This document shows, piece after piece, positions 45,301 to 53,201 of a stretch of DNA of 64,000 bases. This DNA comes from Acidobacteria bacterium RIFCSPLOWO2_12_FULL_66_21 (GTDB taxonomy: Bacteria > Acidobacteriota > Vicinamibacteria > Vicinamibacterales > 2-12-FULL-66-21). Numbering within the stretch: the first letter of the stretch is position 1; each line of letters starts with the position of its first letter. The stretch covers positions 1 through 64,000 of the forward strand of contig MELC01000027.1 of NCBI GenBank assembly GCA_001767455.1, read 5' to 3'. The translations under genes and the position numbers were made by a program. The notes beneath the pieces are model-generated. The model ran no database searches and had not been told where the DNA came from. It saw nothing but the letters and a program-made list of their open reading frames with translations.

Positions 45301-45783
45301 AAGGGGAAGCGGTGGCTGACGAGCGGGCCTGCGGCGGACCTTCTCGGCGGGTGGCAGCTCACCTGGAATTTCCTCGCGCGATCCGGGCAGCCCTTCACAC
45401 CGACGGTCGACGGGGACCCCGCCAATCTCGGCTTCAGCGGCTACTCGCGCCCGGACCTGGTCGGCGATCCGCACGTGTCCACCCCCACCGCCGATGCCTG
45501 GTACAACATCGCGGCGTTCGCGATCCCGGTCGGGCATTTCGGCACCGCGGGGCGCAACCTCCTTCGCGTGCCCGGGTTCTGGAACGCCGATCTGGGCGTC
45601 CTGCGAAACGTCCGGCTGGGCGCCGCGCGGAGCCTCGAGATCCGCGCCGAGGTGTTCAACGTGTTCAACAACATCAACCTGGGGAATCCCAACGGGAACA
45701 TCAGCAGCACGAGCGCGGGCCTCATCACGTCGATGCGGGGCCATCCGCGGGAGGCGCAGTTCGGGCTGCGGCTGCTGTTCTAA
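42397..45783 (+). CDS. TonB-dependent receptor with carboxypeptidase-regulatory domain (1)
   Basis: The outer-membrane transporter has 1128 residues. After the signal peptide (LLALAVPLTALAQ) comes a carboxypeptidase-regulatory domain (MGGVDGTVTDATRAGVPGAT, about 25-110), a plug domain with SLPLQGRNFTSLLMLTPGVN and VINASVQGQQNRSKIYYMDG, and a large beta barrel ending in the terminal strand EAQFGLRLLF with a final Phe. These giant receptors import oligosaccharides in Acidobacteriota in the manner of SusC, but no SusD gene is present. AAGGAG precedes ATG 42397. Co-transcription with the fucosidase (110 bp gap) is likely. Confidence 0.92.
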   Translation: MRLLRPTALWVLLALAVPLTALAQTSMGGVDGTVTDATRAGVPGATVTLINLGTNIQISRVTNDHGYFTFVNVRPGTYTVTIELQGFKTAKLAPFTVNVNETIARNVALEIGALSEAVQVLGQSELLQTATAELGTVVEEKVIRSLPLQGRNFTSLLMLTPGVNPVSTAQGPAEETGFGTEGNSGIPGGQVINASVQGQQNRSKIYYMDGIVNTSVRAGTYVAMPDIDSLQEFKVQSHSDKAEFGGVTGGVINMTSKSGTNRLSGGAFAFFRNEKLAARNPFRDALTPKPEFRQYQFGGSFGGPILKDKTFYFASYDGWNYRDVQAIRHTVPTPAELNGDFSQAFHGRAIYNPFTTRIENGKMVRDPFPGNVIPQNLISPLMQAFLKAYMVVPNLPGEVRDNFRNTRERTSKSNALNLRIDHHFSSSDNLFFRWTERRVNVFNPIGDRGFKTPDSINRNFGGGWFHSFSPSLILETRGGLATQPTEDAPLEHALGVTPQLGLGLPQLDRFIGYYATGFSPWSVPDLGMQGPRPRSNPNWNAAADMTWLHSNHTFKGGFQMLQIGRLQRNQFGQLNFSNEQTRDPQKTSTTGDALASALLGIPSRIQGFVPDLGFIDFHTSTISGYVQDQWALRRNLTFTYGLRYDYITRVIGKGLQSGPDMNTGEWLLALKDMPPVCSGQAPPCLPAALNLIPFSEHIRATGQEYSLLKPITDNWGPRAGLAWQVDEHTVLRTGYSLMWDSMISRSQYGQHQFESWGWPQFSGIDTGNINREGEPLQTLNDVTSLPFALPRAAPWNSDGYFNDPNRKNSYSHQYQAEVQRDLGRDVMVGVGYVGSYNGRMEFSGRAAAPKVPAYDATGRKLLPAERDLLRPYPYINGTFTYETDHGMSKYNALQAKLQHRFSHGWASMVSYTFSRSVDTSSGWFDAENGLGGRAQVQNFHDMDGARGVSSYDVPHIFTWAGVAEIPVGKGKRWLTSGPAADLLGGWQLTWNFLARSGQPFTPTVDGDPANLGFSGYSRPDLVGDPHVSTPTADAWYNIAAFAIPVGHFGTAGRNLLRVPGFWNADLGVLRNVRLGAARSLEIRAEVFNVFNNINLGNPNGNISSTSAGLITSMRGHPREAQFGLRLLF

Positions 45784-45803
45784 CCAGGCGGGAGGCTGAG
45801 TTA

Positions 45804-45841
45804 ACTTTAACGCTAAAGTAAATTGACTTTAACGGTTTCGT
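45804..45841 (+). promoter_or_regulatory. Double LacI-type operator with promoter, copy 2
   Basis: ACTTTAACGCTAAAGT (45804-45819) is a near-perfect dyad with central CG. ACTTTAACGGTTTCGT (45826-45841) keeps its left half. Centres are 22 bp apart, exactly as at 40800-40837, and the text between and after the sites (AAATTGACTTTAACGG) is almost the same. The shared TTGACT (-35) reads into the second receptor gene. Confidence 0.75.
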
Positions 45842-45903
45842 TGTAGTACCACATCGTTTCTCAGGACGCGGTCGCCTGGGACCGTCCGAAGGAGGGAGGG
45901 GCT

Positions 45904-48900
45904 ATGCGGTCGACGAGGAAGCGCTGGCGCGGCGTGCTGGCAGCCGCGTGTGTCGTTGCAGTTGTACTGGGGGCCGTGCCCGCACGTGCCCAGGATACGG
46001 GCACCGTGTCGGGTACGGTCGTGGACGCGCAGGGGGGGGCGATTCCCGGTGCCGCCGTCACGCTGACCGACGAGCGCACCGGCACCAGCCGGACGTTGCC
46101 GACCGCCGCCCACGGTGAGTTCACGTTCCATTCCGTCCTGCCGGGCGGGTATACGGTCAAGGTGGAACTGACGGGCTTCCGATCCTTCGAGAAGCGCAAC
46201 AACGTCGTGAACGCGAGCGGCCAGCTCGATCTCGGGAAGGTGAAGCTCGACGTGGGCAACCTGACCGAAGTCGTCACCGTGGCCGCCACCGGCACGCCGG
46301 TCGAAATCCACAACAGCAACTACACGGGCCTGCTCACCTCGACGCAAATCTCGCAGATCCAGACGAAGGGACGCGACGTCATGTCGCTCCTGCGGCTGAT
46401 GCCCGGCGTCCGCTACGAGGACGACATCGAGGCGATGGGCGAGAGCTTCGGCTCGCAGGTCCCCAACGTCGGAGGGCAGCGCCGCCACTGGAACCAGGTG
46501 ACGGTCGACGGTCTCAACGGCAACGAGTTGAGCGGCACCAACCGCTTCGCCTCGGCGACCAACCTGGACGCGATTGCCGAAGTCAAGGTGATGCTGGGGA
46601 GCTACAAAGCGGAGGACGGCCGCTCGGGCGGCGCGAACGTGAAGGTCGTGACGAAGAGCGGCGGCCAGCGCTACGCGGGCAGCGCGTATTACTTCGCGCG
46701 CCGCAACCAGTGGAACGCGAACTCGTGGGACAACAAGCGGAACAACCTCCCGACCGCGATCTATCACTACGACACCTACGGCTTCAACGCCGGCGGGCCG
46801 GTGAAGATCCCCGGGCTCTTCAACCAGGGCAACGAGAAGAAGCTGTTCTTCTTCTATTCGATGGAGAACCCGCAGGCCAAGCAGCCGGGCAGCGTACGCA
46901 AGTACATGATGCCGACGGACCTCGAGCGGAGCGGCGATTTCTCCCAGACGCTCGACGCGGCGAGCAAGCTGATCGTCATCAGGGATCCGCTGACTCTGCA
47001 GCCGTTTCCGAACAACGTGATTCCGGCGAATCGGATCAACGCGAGCGGCCGCTCGATCATCGACCTGCTCCCCCCGCCGAACCGGCTCGATCGCAGCGTC
47101 ACGGCCGGGTTGTACAACTTCATCCGCCAGGAGACGCCCGACAAGCCGCGGCTGAACAACGTCGTCAAGATGGACTGGCGCCGCACGGGCAGCGACAACC
47201 TCTCGATCGGCTTCAACAGCTTCATCTCGGTGCAGAAGGGATCCGAGATCACCGCCGGGCCGGAGAAGTTCGGCTACCTCGCCGCGAAGTATGACTTCGG
47301 CAACAACGCCGTCACCCTCGGCCACCATCACATTTTCGGCAACAGCCTGATCCACGAACTGTATGGAGGCGTGCGCCGGCAGACCGAGGGCTTCGGGACG
47401 GCGACGGACGCCGACCTGGAACACATCCTGCGGAAGAACATCGGCTTCAACGTCGGACAGTTCCATTCCGAGCTGAACCCGCTGGGGTTCATGCCCCTCG
47501 TGACGCTCGGGCTCGGCAACAGCGGTGCCGGCGTCAGCAACACCAACTTCACGTACGACCAGCGGATGGGAGAGACGGCGCACGACTGGCTGTCGTCGGC
47601 GACCGAGACGTTGACCTGGCTCCGCGGCAACCACACGTTCAAGGGGGGCGCCTACCTCGAGTACATGAGGAACAACGAAGCGCGCGGCGGGCTGTGGATG
47701 GGACAGTTCAACTTCAGCCGGAACACGAGCAACCCGCTCGATACCAACTTCGCGTATTCGAACCTGCTGCTCGGCGTGTTCTCCCAGTACGACGAAGTGG
47801 ACAACTACCGCTCGACGCGCAACCGCCGGTGGGAAGCGGAGTGGTTCGCGCAGGACACGTGGCGCGCGAGCGACCGGCTGACCGTCGATTATGGCGTGCG
47901 CTTCCTCTGGTACACGCCGTACCGCCAGGCGAACAACCGCACGGCGGCCTTCGTGCCGGAGCGGTACGATCCGGCGCAGGCGCCGCGACTGTATTACCCG
48001 GCGCGCATCAACAACCAGAGCGTGGCCTTCGACCCGGTCACGGGCCAGGTCCTGAACCAGGTCTACGTCGGCACGTTCGTCCCGGGGACGGGCGTCTCCG
48101 GGAACGGGATGGTGACGGCCGACTCGAAGGACTACCCGCGCGGGTTCCGCGACCAGCTCGCGCCCGAGCTCGAGCCGCGCGCCGGCGTCGCCTACGATCT
48201 GTGGGGGAACAACAAGTCGAAGCTGCACGCCAGTGGCGGCGTGTACCACAATGCCGTGCTCGGGGGCGGATCGCAGGGGAACCTGCAGGGCCCTCCGTAC
48301 TTCAAGCAGTCCACGATCTTCTACAACACCCTCGACAATTTCATGGCCCCGGGGACCACGCTGTCGGGCCGTCCGACGGGCGTCAACGGTCTCGAGCGCG
48401 ACGCGAAGACGCCGGTCGCCTACCGGTTCTCCGCCGGCCTCCAGCAGGACATCGGCTGGGGCACCGTGGTGGACGTCAGCTATGTCGGGTCGCTCAACCG
48501 CTACCTCGAGATGCAGACGAACATCAACTACATCCCGGACGGCGCCAAGTTCGTCGACCAGCATCCCGAAAACATCGATCCGCGCAACGGCCGCGCCCTG
48601 CCCGACGATTTCCTGCGGCCGTACCGCGGCTACCAGGCGATCAACATCCGAGGCAACTGGGGGACGTCGAAATACAACTCGCTGCAGGTGCAGGTCAACC
48701 GCCGCTACATCCACGGGCTGCAGTTCGGGGCCGCCTACACGTACGCGCGCGCCTTCGGCATCGGCGACGACGATCCGGCGAGCGTCTCGCTCATCCGGCC
48801 GCTCGATCTGTGGTACTACGGACCGATCGGCAGCAACCAGCGGCACAACCTGACGATCAACTACACGTACGATCTGGTCCGTGGCACCAGCCTGCCGGCC

Positions 48901-49398
48901 AACCGGTTGTTGCGCGCGATCGCCGGCGACTGGCAGCTCTCGGGCGAGAACGCCTGGGTCAGCGGCGACTGGGAGAACATCGACCTGTCCACGACCGACA
49001 GCTTCGATTTCACGGGCGGCAGCGAGGGCGCGCGCGTCGTGATGACAGGCGACCCGCGGCTGGCGCGCAAGGATCGCACCCCGGACCACTGGTTCGACAC
49101 CTCGGTGTTCCAGCGGCCGGCGGGACGCGGCGACTTCGGGAACGAGGGGCGCGCCGTCATCCAGCTTCCCGGCGTCAACAACTGGAACCTCGCGCTGTTC
49201 AAGAACTTCCCGTTCGGGCGCCGCTACGTGCAGTTCCGGGCGGAGGCGTACAACGTGCTCAACACGCTGCAGTTCAGGAACGTCGATCGCGGCGCGCGCT
49301 TCGACGCGGCGGGCAACCAGGTGAACGCGAACTTCGGCAAGGCGAACAGCGCGCGCAACCCGCGCATCATCCAGCTGGCGTTTCGGTTCACTTTCTGA
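45904..49398 (+). CDS. TonB-dependent receptor with carboxypeptidase-regulatory domain (2)
   Basis: The 1164-residue receptor has a signal peptide (LAAACVVAVVLGAVPARAQ), a regulatory domain with TGTVSGTVVDAQGGAIPGAA (about 33-115), a plug with QIQTKGRDVMSLLRLMPGVR and VGGQRRHWNQVTVDGLNG, and a long barrel ending PRIIQLAFRFTF. It is only distantly similar to receptor 1, so the two probably import different fragments or lengths of the same polymer. GAAGGAGGGAGG upstream gives a strong ribosome site. It has its own copy of the LacI-type operator. Confidence 0.92.
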   Translation: MRSTRKRWRGVLAAACVVAVVLGAVPARAQDTGTVSGTVVDAQGGAIPGAAVTLTDERTGTSRTLPTAAHGEFTFHSVLPGGYTVKVELTGFRSFEKRNNVVNASGQLDLGKVKLDVGNLTEVVTVAATGTPVEIHNSNYTGLLTSTQISQIQTKGRDVMSLLRLMPGVRYEDDIEAMGESFGSQVPNVGGQRRHWNQVTVDGLNGNELSGTNRFASATNLDAIAEVKVMLGSYKAEDGRSGGANVKVVTKSGGQRYAGSAYYFARRNQWNANSWDNKRNNLPTAIYHYDTYGFNAGGPVKIPGLFNQGNEKKLFFFYSMENPQAKQPGSVRKYMMPTDLERSGDFSQTLDAASKLIVIRDPLTLQPFPNNVIPANRINASGRSIIDLLPPPNRLDRSVTAGLYNFIRQETPDKPRLNNVVKMDWRRTGSDNLSIGFNSFISVQKGSEITAGPEKFGYLAAKYDFGNNAVTLGHHHIFGNSLIHELYGGVRRQTEGFGTATDADLEHILRKNIGFNVGQFHSELNPLGFMPLVTLGLGNSGAGVSNTNFTYDQRMGETAHDWLSSATETLTWLRGNHTFKGGAYLEYMRNNEARGGLWMGQFNFSRNTSNPLDTNFAYSNLLLGVFSQYDEVDNYRSTRNRRWEAEWFAQDTWRASDRLTVDYGVRFLWYTPYRQANNRTAAFVPERYDPAQAPRLYYPARINNQSVAFDPVTGQVLNQVYVGTFVPGTGVSGNGMVTADSKDYPRGFRDQLAPELEPRAGVAYDLWGNNKSKLHASGGVYHNAVLGGGSQGNLQGPPYFKQSTIFYNTLDNFMAPGTTLSGRPTGVNGLERDAKTPVAYRFSAGLQQDIGWGTVVDVSYVGSLNRYLEMQTNINYIPDGAKFVDQHPENIDPRNGRALPDDFLRPYRGYQAINIRGNWGTSKYNSLQVQVNRRYIHGLQFGAAYTYARAFGIGDDDPASVSLIRPLDLWYYGPIGSNQRHNLTINYTYDLVRGTSLPANRLLRAIAGDWQLSGENAWVSGDWENIDLSTTDSFDFTGGSEGARVVMTGDPRLARKDRTPDHWFDTSVFQRPAGRGDFGNEGRAVIQLPGVNNWNLALFKNFPFGRRYVQFRAEAYNVLNTLQFRNVDRGARFDAAGNQVNANFGKANSARNPRIIQLAFRFTF

Positions 49399-49403
49399 GC
49401 GGC

Positions 49404-50636
49404 GTGACTCTCGTCGGCTTCTCTGGCGCGGCGCTCGCCGGCGCTCTCGCACTGGGCGTCGTCGTCGCGCCGGAGGTCCCGGCCTCCCGGCCGCGCGTGT
49501 TGCTTCTCGACGCCGCTCGGCTGGCAGCAGCCAAAGAGGCGATCGCGCGACACGAGCCCGCGGTCGCCGCCGCGTGGCAGGCGCTCGCGGCCGACGCAGA
49601 CAAGGCGCTGAGGGCGTCCCGCTTTTCGGTCGTCGACAAAGGCGTGACGCCCCCGAGCGGCGACAAGCACGACTACACCAGCCAGGCGCCATACTTCTGG
49701 CCCGACCCGTCGAAGCCTGGCGGCCTCCCGTACATCCGCCGTGACGGCGAGCGGAACCCCGAGATCAACCGCATCACCGACCATCGCGCCCTCGACGGGT
49801 TCGCGGGCAGCGTGGAGACCCTGGCCCTCGCGTCGTATCTCAGCGGCGACCAGCGCTACGCGAGGAAGGCTGGTGCGCTGCTCCGGGCCTGGTTTCTGGA
49901 CGACGCGACGCGGATGAATCCGAACCTGGAATACGCGCAGTTCGTGCCGGGCGTGAACACCGGCCGCGGCATCGGACTGATTGAGACGCGCGGGCTGACG
50001 CGCGTGGTCGATGCGATCGGACTGCTGGAGACTTCACCGGCGTGGCGGGCGGAGGACTCGGTCTCGATCCGCCGCTGGTTCGAGCGGTTCGTCGCCTGGA
50101 TGCAGGAGAGCCGCAACGGCCGCGACGAAGCGGCGGCCCGCAACAACCACGGCACCTACTACGATCTTCAACTGGCGTCGTACGCGTTGTTCCTTGGCCG
50201 GGACGCACTCGCCCGCGACGTGCTCGAGAACGCCCGGGAGAAGCGGATTCGGGTACAGATCGAGCCGGACGGCCGCCAGCCGCTGGAACTGGCACGCACC
50301 AACGCGTGGAGCTACAGCGTCGGAAACCTCGATGGACTGACGTTGCTCGCGACGCTCGGGGATCGTGTGGGCGTCGATCTGTGGCACTACACCACGGGCG
50401 ACGGGCGGTCGATTCGCGCGGCGCTGCTGAATCTCGCGCCTTACGCGTTCGGAGAGCGCGCGGCGTGGCCGCACGCGCAGATCGGCGCCTGGTCGCCGCA
50501 ATCCCTCTTCCCGGTGCTCCGGCGCGCGGCGCCACACTTTCCGGATGACGCCGAGTTGCGCCGGGTGCTCGTCCGCGTGCCTCCCCGCAGCGACACAGAC
50601 AGGCGCACACTCACGGGGGGACAAGAAAATTGGTGA
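49404..50636 (+). CDS. Alginate-lyase-fold polysaccharide lyase, secreted (paralogue 2)
   Basis: GTG 49404, 5 nt after the receptor stop, gives 410 residues. A hydrophobic leader (GFSGAALAGALALGVVVAP) precedes an alginate-lyase-type toroid with APYFWPDPSKPGGLPYIRRD, YAQFVPGVNTGRGIGLIETR and DEAAARNNHGTYYDLQLASY (catalytic Asn-Asn-His). It shares these motifs with the lyase at 38552-39727. Direct coupling to a TonB receptor links depolymerisation with uptake. Substrate likely a uronate-containing glycan. An AT-rich palindrome overlaps its stop codon. Confidence 0.85.
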   Translation: MTLVGFSGAALAGALALGVVVAPEVPASRPRVLLLDAARLAAAKEAIARHEPAVAAAWQALAADADKALRASRFSVVDKGVTPPSGDKHDYTSQAPYFWPDPSKPGGLPYIRRDGERNPEINRITDHRALDGFAGSVETLALASYLSGDQRYARKAGALLRAWFLDDATRMNPNLEYAQFVPGVNTGRGIGLIETRGLTRVVDAIGLLETSPAWRAEDSVSIRRWFERFVAWMQESRNGRDEAAARNNHGTYYDLQLASYALFLGRDALARDVLENAREKRIRVQIEPDGRQPLELARTNAWSYSVGNLDGLTLLATLGDRVGVDLWHYTTGDGRSIRAALLNLAPYAFGERAAWPHAQIGAWSPQSLFPVLRRAAPHFPDDAELRRVLVRVPPRSDTDRRTLTGGQENW

Positions 50637-50643
50637 CCAATTT
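50627..50643. terminator. AT-rich palindrome between convergent genes
   Basis: AAATTGGT, G, ACCAATTT is a perfect 8-bp dyad lying over the stop of the lyase (50634-50636) and 5 nt before the stop of GH3 on the other strand. As RNA it can form a 6-bp stem with a 5-nt loop, too weak for a classic terminator. Its low GC content amid GC-rich genes and its central position suggest either a shared transcription end or a protein site. Confidence 0.35.
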
Positions 50644-50647
50644 CTCC

Positions 50648-53152
50648 TTATCGGATATCGAAGGCGCCGCGCAGACGGATGTCCTCGGACGAGGCCCCGA
50701 CCAGCACCCGGAATCGGCCCGGCTCGACCGTCCACTTCATGTCCCGATCCAGCAGCGCCAGATCCTTCGGCCCGACGCTGAAGCGCACACGGCGGCGCTC
50801 GCCCGGTCGCAGCGATATCCGCTCGAACCCGCGCAGCACCCTGTCGTAATAGACGACGCTCGACACCTCGTCGGAGAGGTAAAGCTGCACGACCTCGTCC
50901 CCGGCCCGGGTGCCCGTGTTCTCGACATTCAGCGAGATGTCGATGGTGAGGTCGGCGCGCTGGACCGCCGGCGCGATCTCGAGGTCGGAATAGCGGAAGG
51001 TCGTGTAGCTCAGGCCGTGGCCGAACGGATACAGCGCGCCATGGACCATGGACCGCTTCTCCTGCGCGTTCAACTCCGCGTACGGCACCTGCGATCCACG
51101 CTTGAATGGAAAGTTGAACGGGATCTGGCCGACCGTTTTCGGAAACGTCAGCGGAAGCTTGCCTGACGGGTTGTAATCGCCGAACAGAACGTCCGCGATC
51201 GCCGTCCCGCAGAACTCCCCCTGGAACCAGGCCTCGACGATTGCCGGCACGTGCCGATCGACCCAGTTGATCGTCAGCGGCCGCCCGTTGAGCAGGACGA
51301 CGACGACCGGTTTTCCCGCGTCCGAGACCGCCTGCGCCAGCCGCAGTTGAAAGCCGGGAAGGTCGAGGCTCGTGCGCGAACGGCTTTCGCCGACGATGTC
51401 CTCGCTTTCCCCGAGGACGACGACGGCGGCATCCGTCTGCCGCGCCATGTCGCGCGCCGTGTCGATTTCCGCCTGTTCGGCCGCCGACGGCGGCACCGGC
51501 AGGATCTCACTCTCGGGAAACGCCGCGTCGACGACGTCTGTGCCCTTCGTGTAGAGCACGCGGACACCCGGGCCGACTTTGGCGCGTATGCCGTCGACGA
51601 CGCTCACCACGGACAGATTGGCGGGGCCGTATCGACTGATGGAGGTCCTGGTATCGGCGGCGTTCGGGCCCGTCACCAGGATCGACGTGATGTCCTTGCG
51701 CAGGGGAAGCACGCCGTTCGCGTTCTTGAGCAGCACGATCGATTCGTGCGCCGCGCGGAGCGCCACGTCGAGTGACTCGGGGGTGCGAACGAGGCGATCC
51801 GCCGCCTTCGGGTCCGGCACGAACGGACGATCGAAAAGCCCGAGCCAGTACTTGACGCGCAGGACGTCGCGCACCCGGTCGTCGACGAGCCGCATCGCCA
51901 CTCGCCCGTCCTTCACCAGTCCACGCACCGCGTTGATGTACACGTCGGGCATCGTGAACTCGGTGCGGATGTTCAGCCCGGCTTCGATCGCCTGCCGGAC
52001 CGCATCCGGATAGTCCGCCGCGACGCGATGCTTGCTCTCGATGAATTCCACCGCCCTGCTGTCCGAGACGACGTAGCCCTTGAACCCCCACCGCGTGCGG
52101 AGGATGTCGGTGAGGAAATAGCGGCTGCCTGTGACCGGCACGCCGTCGTAGTCGTTGTACGAGCTCATGACGCCGAGCGCCCCGGCGTCCTGGATGGCCG
52201 CCCTGAACGGCTGGAGGTAGATCATCTCGAGCTCGCGCGGCGTCGCCTGCGGATCCGTCCGAGCGGTCGCGTCACGGCCGCCTTTCGGGATGCTGTAGAC
52301 GGCGTAGTGCTTCGGCGTCGATACCACACCCGCCGCCTGCAGTGCCTTGACCTGGATGCGTCCCAGCTCGGACGTGAGAAACGGATCCTCGCTGTAGGTT
52401 TCGACGACGCGGCCCCAGCGCGGATCGCGGGCGAGATCGAGGATGGGCGAGTAGATGTTGGTGTAGCCGAGCGCGCGCGCTTCGCGCCCGGTGATCGTGC
52501 CGATCTTCTGCACGAGGTCGCGGTCCCACGCGCTGGCGACACCGAGCTGCGCCGGAAAGCTCGTCGCGCGGTCGTGGTTGAGGCCGCGGATGCCTTCGTT
52601 GGTGAAGTCGACCGGGATGCCGAGGCGCGTGCGCTCGATGAACCACCGCTGAATCGTGTTGATGGCCTCCGCGTGGACCGAGTACGGATAGGTCAGCTTG
52701 CTCGGCGGCAGGCGCGTTCCCGCGCGGCCGCCGTATACGCCGTTGAGCTGCTCGTCGATGTTGCCGATGCCGTCCTTCCAGATCATCTGATCCCAGTCGG
52801 CGGCCGGCAGTTCGTCCTTCAGCACGCGCGAGTAGCCGTAGAGCGTCGCGAGCTGGCAGCTCTTCTCCTCGATCGTCATCCGCGCGAGCAGATCCTCGAT
52901 GCGGCGCTCGACAGGGACGGCCGGGTCTTCATACGGATCCTTCGTCCCGTTCTTGTTCAAATCGATCCAGCCGTCGTTTTTTGCAGGCGGGGACCCCTGC
53001 ACCCCGCCAAGCTCGTCGCTCGCGGGGGCCCCTGCGCCCCGCTCCGCTCCGTCGCGGTACATCGCGGCAGGGCCGGCCTGCGGCCGCCGCGCGGTGACGA
53101 CGGAGGTCAACAGCGCGAGGAGGGCGGCGATGAACAATACGCGCCGAGTCAT
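50648..53152 (-). CDS. Secreted GH3 glycosidase (beta-glucosidase/xylosidase type)
   Basis: The 834-residue enzyme has a signal peptide (VLFIAALLALLTSVVTA). The GH3 N-terminal barrel contains NEGIRGLNHDRATSFPAQLG, STPKHYAVYSIPKGGRD and GYVVSDSRAVEFI with nucleophile Asp364. The alpha/beta sandwich domain contains ESIVLLKNANGVLPLRKDI and LGESEDIVGESRSRTSLDLP, and a fibronectin-III-like C-terminus ends the protein. Residues about 30-57, between leader and domain, are encoded by two GC-rich repeat units and look like a repeat insertion. AAGGAC precedes the ATG. It likely trims backbone or side-chain beta-linked sugars in the periplasm. Confidence 0.9.
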   Translation of the reverse strand: MTRRVLFIAALLALLTSVVTARRPQAGPAAMYRDGAERGAGAPASDELGGVQGSPPAKNDGWIDLNKNGTKDPYEDPAVPVERRIEDLLARMTIEEKSCQLATLYGYSRVLKDELPAADWDQMIWKDGIGNIDEQLNGVYGGRAGTRLPPSKLTYPYSVHAEAINTIQRWFIERTRLGIPVDFTNEGIRGLNHDRATSFPAQLGVASAWDRDLVQKIGTITGREARALGYTNIYSPILDLARDPRWGRVVETYSEDPFLTSELGRIQVKALQAAGVVSTPKHYAVYSIPKGGRDATARTDPQATPRELEMIYLQPFRAAIQDAGALGVMSSYNDYDGVPVTGSRYFLTDILRTRWGFKGYVVSDSRAVEFIESKHRVAADYPDAVRQAIEAGLNIRTEFTMPDVYINAVRGLVKDGRVAMRLVDDRVRDVLRVKYWLGLFDRPFVPDPKAADRLVRTPESLDVALRAAHESIVLLKNANGVLPLRKDITSILVTGPNAADTRTSISRYGPANLSVVSVVDGIRAKVGPGVRVLYTKGTDVVDAAFPESEILPVPPSAAEQAEIDTARDMARQTDAAVVVLGESEDIVGESRSRTSLDLPGFQLRLAQAVSDAGKPVVVVLLNGRPLTINWVDRHVPAIVEAWFQGEFCGTAIADVLFGDYNPSGKLPLTFPKTVGQIPFNFPFKRGSQVPYAELNAQEKRSMVHGALYPFGHGLSYTTFRYSDLEIAPAVQRADLTIDISLNVENTGTRAGDEVVQLYLSDEVSSVVYYDRVLRGFERISLRPGERRRVRFSVGPKDLALLDRDMKWTVEPGRFRVLVGASSEDIRLRGAFDIR

Positions 53153-53191
53153 AAAGTCCTTTCTTTATCGGCGGGGCCCCCTGCACCCCGC
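52987..53191. repeat. Three copies of a 21-bp GC-rich hairpin repeat
   Basis: Copies at 52987-53007, 53022-53042 and 53171-53191 share GCGGGG, one variable base, CCCCTGC, one variable base, CCCCGC. The outer six bases of each are inverted repeats. Two copies are inside the GH3 gene and add residues to its N-terminal linker; the third is in the intergenic gap upstream of it. They look like a small dispersed palindromic repeat family. Confidence 0.75.
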
Positions 53192-53201
53192 CTGGCGGCC
53201 T

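Noticed and set aside
45829-49692. Very long antisense open frames, such as 1287 codons opposite TonB receptor 2, 1198 codons opposite receptor 1 and 934 codons at 620-3424
   Set aside because: They are frame shadows caused by high GC and codon bias; the translations are Arg/Ala/Asp-rich with no domain, while the opposite strand encodes clear families over the same span.
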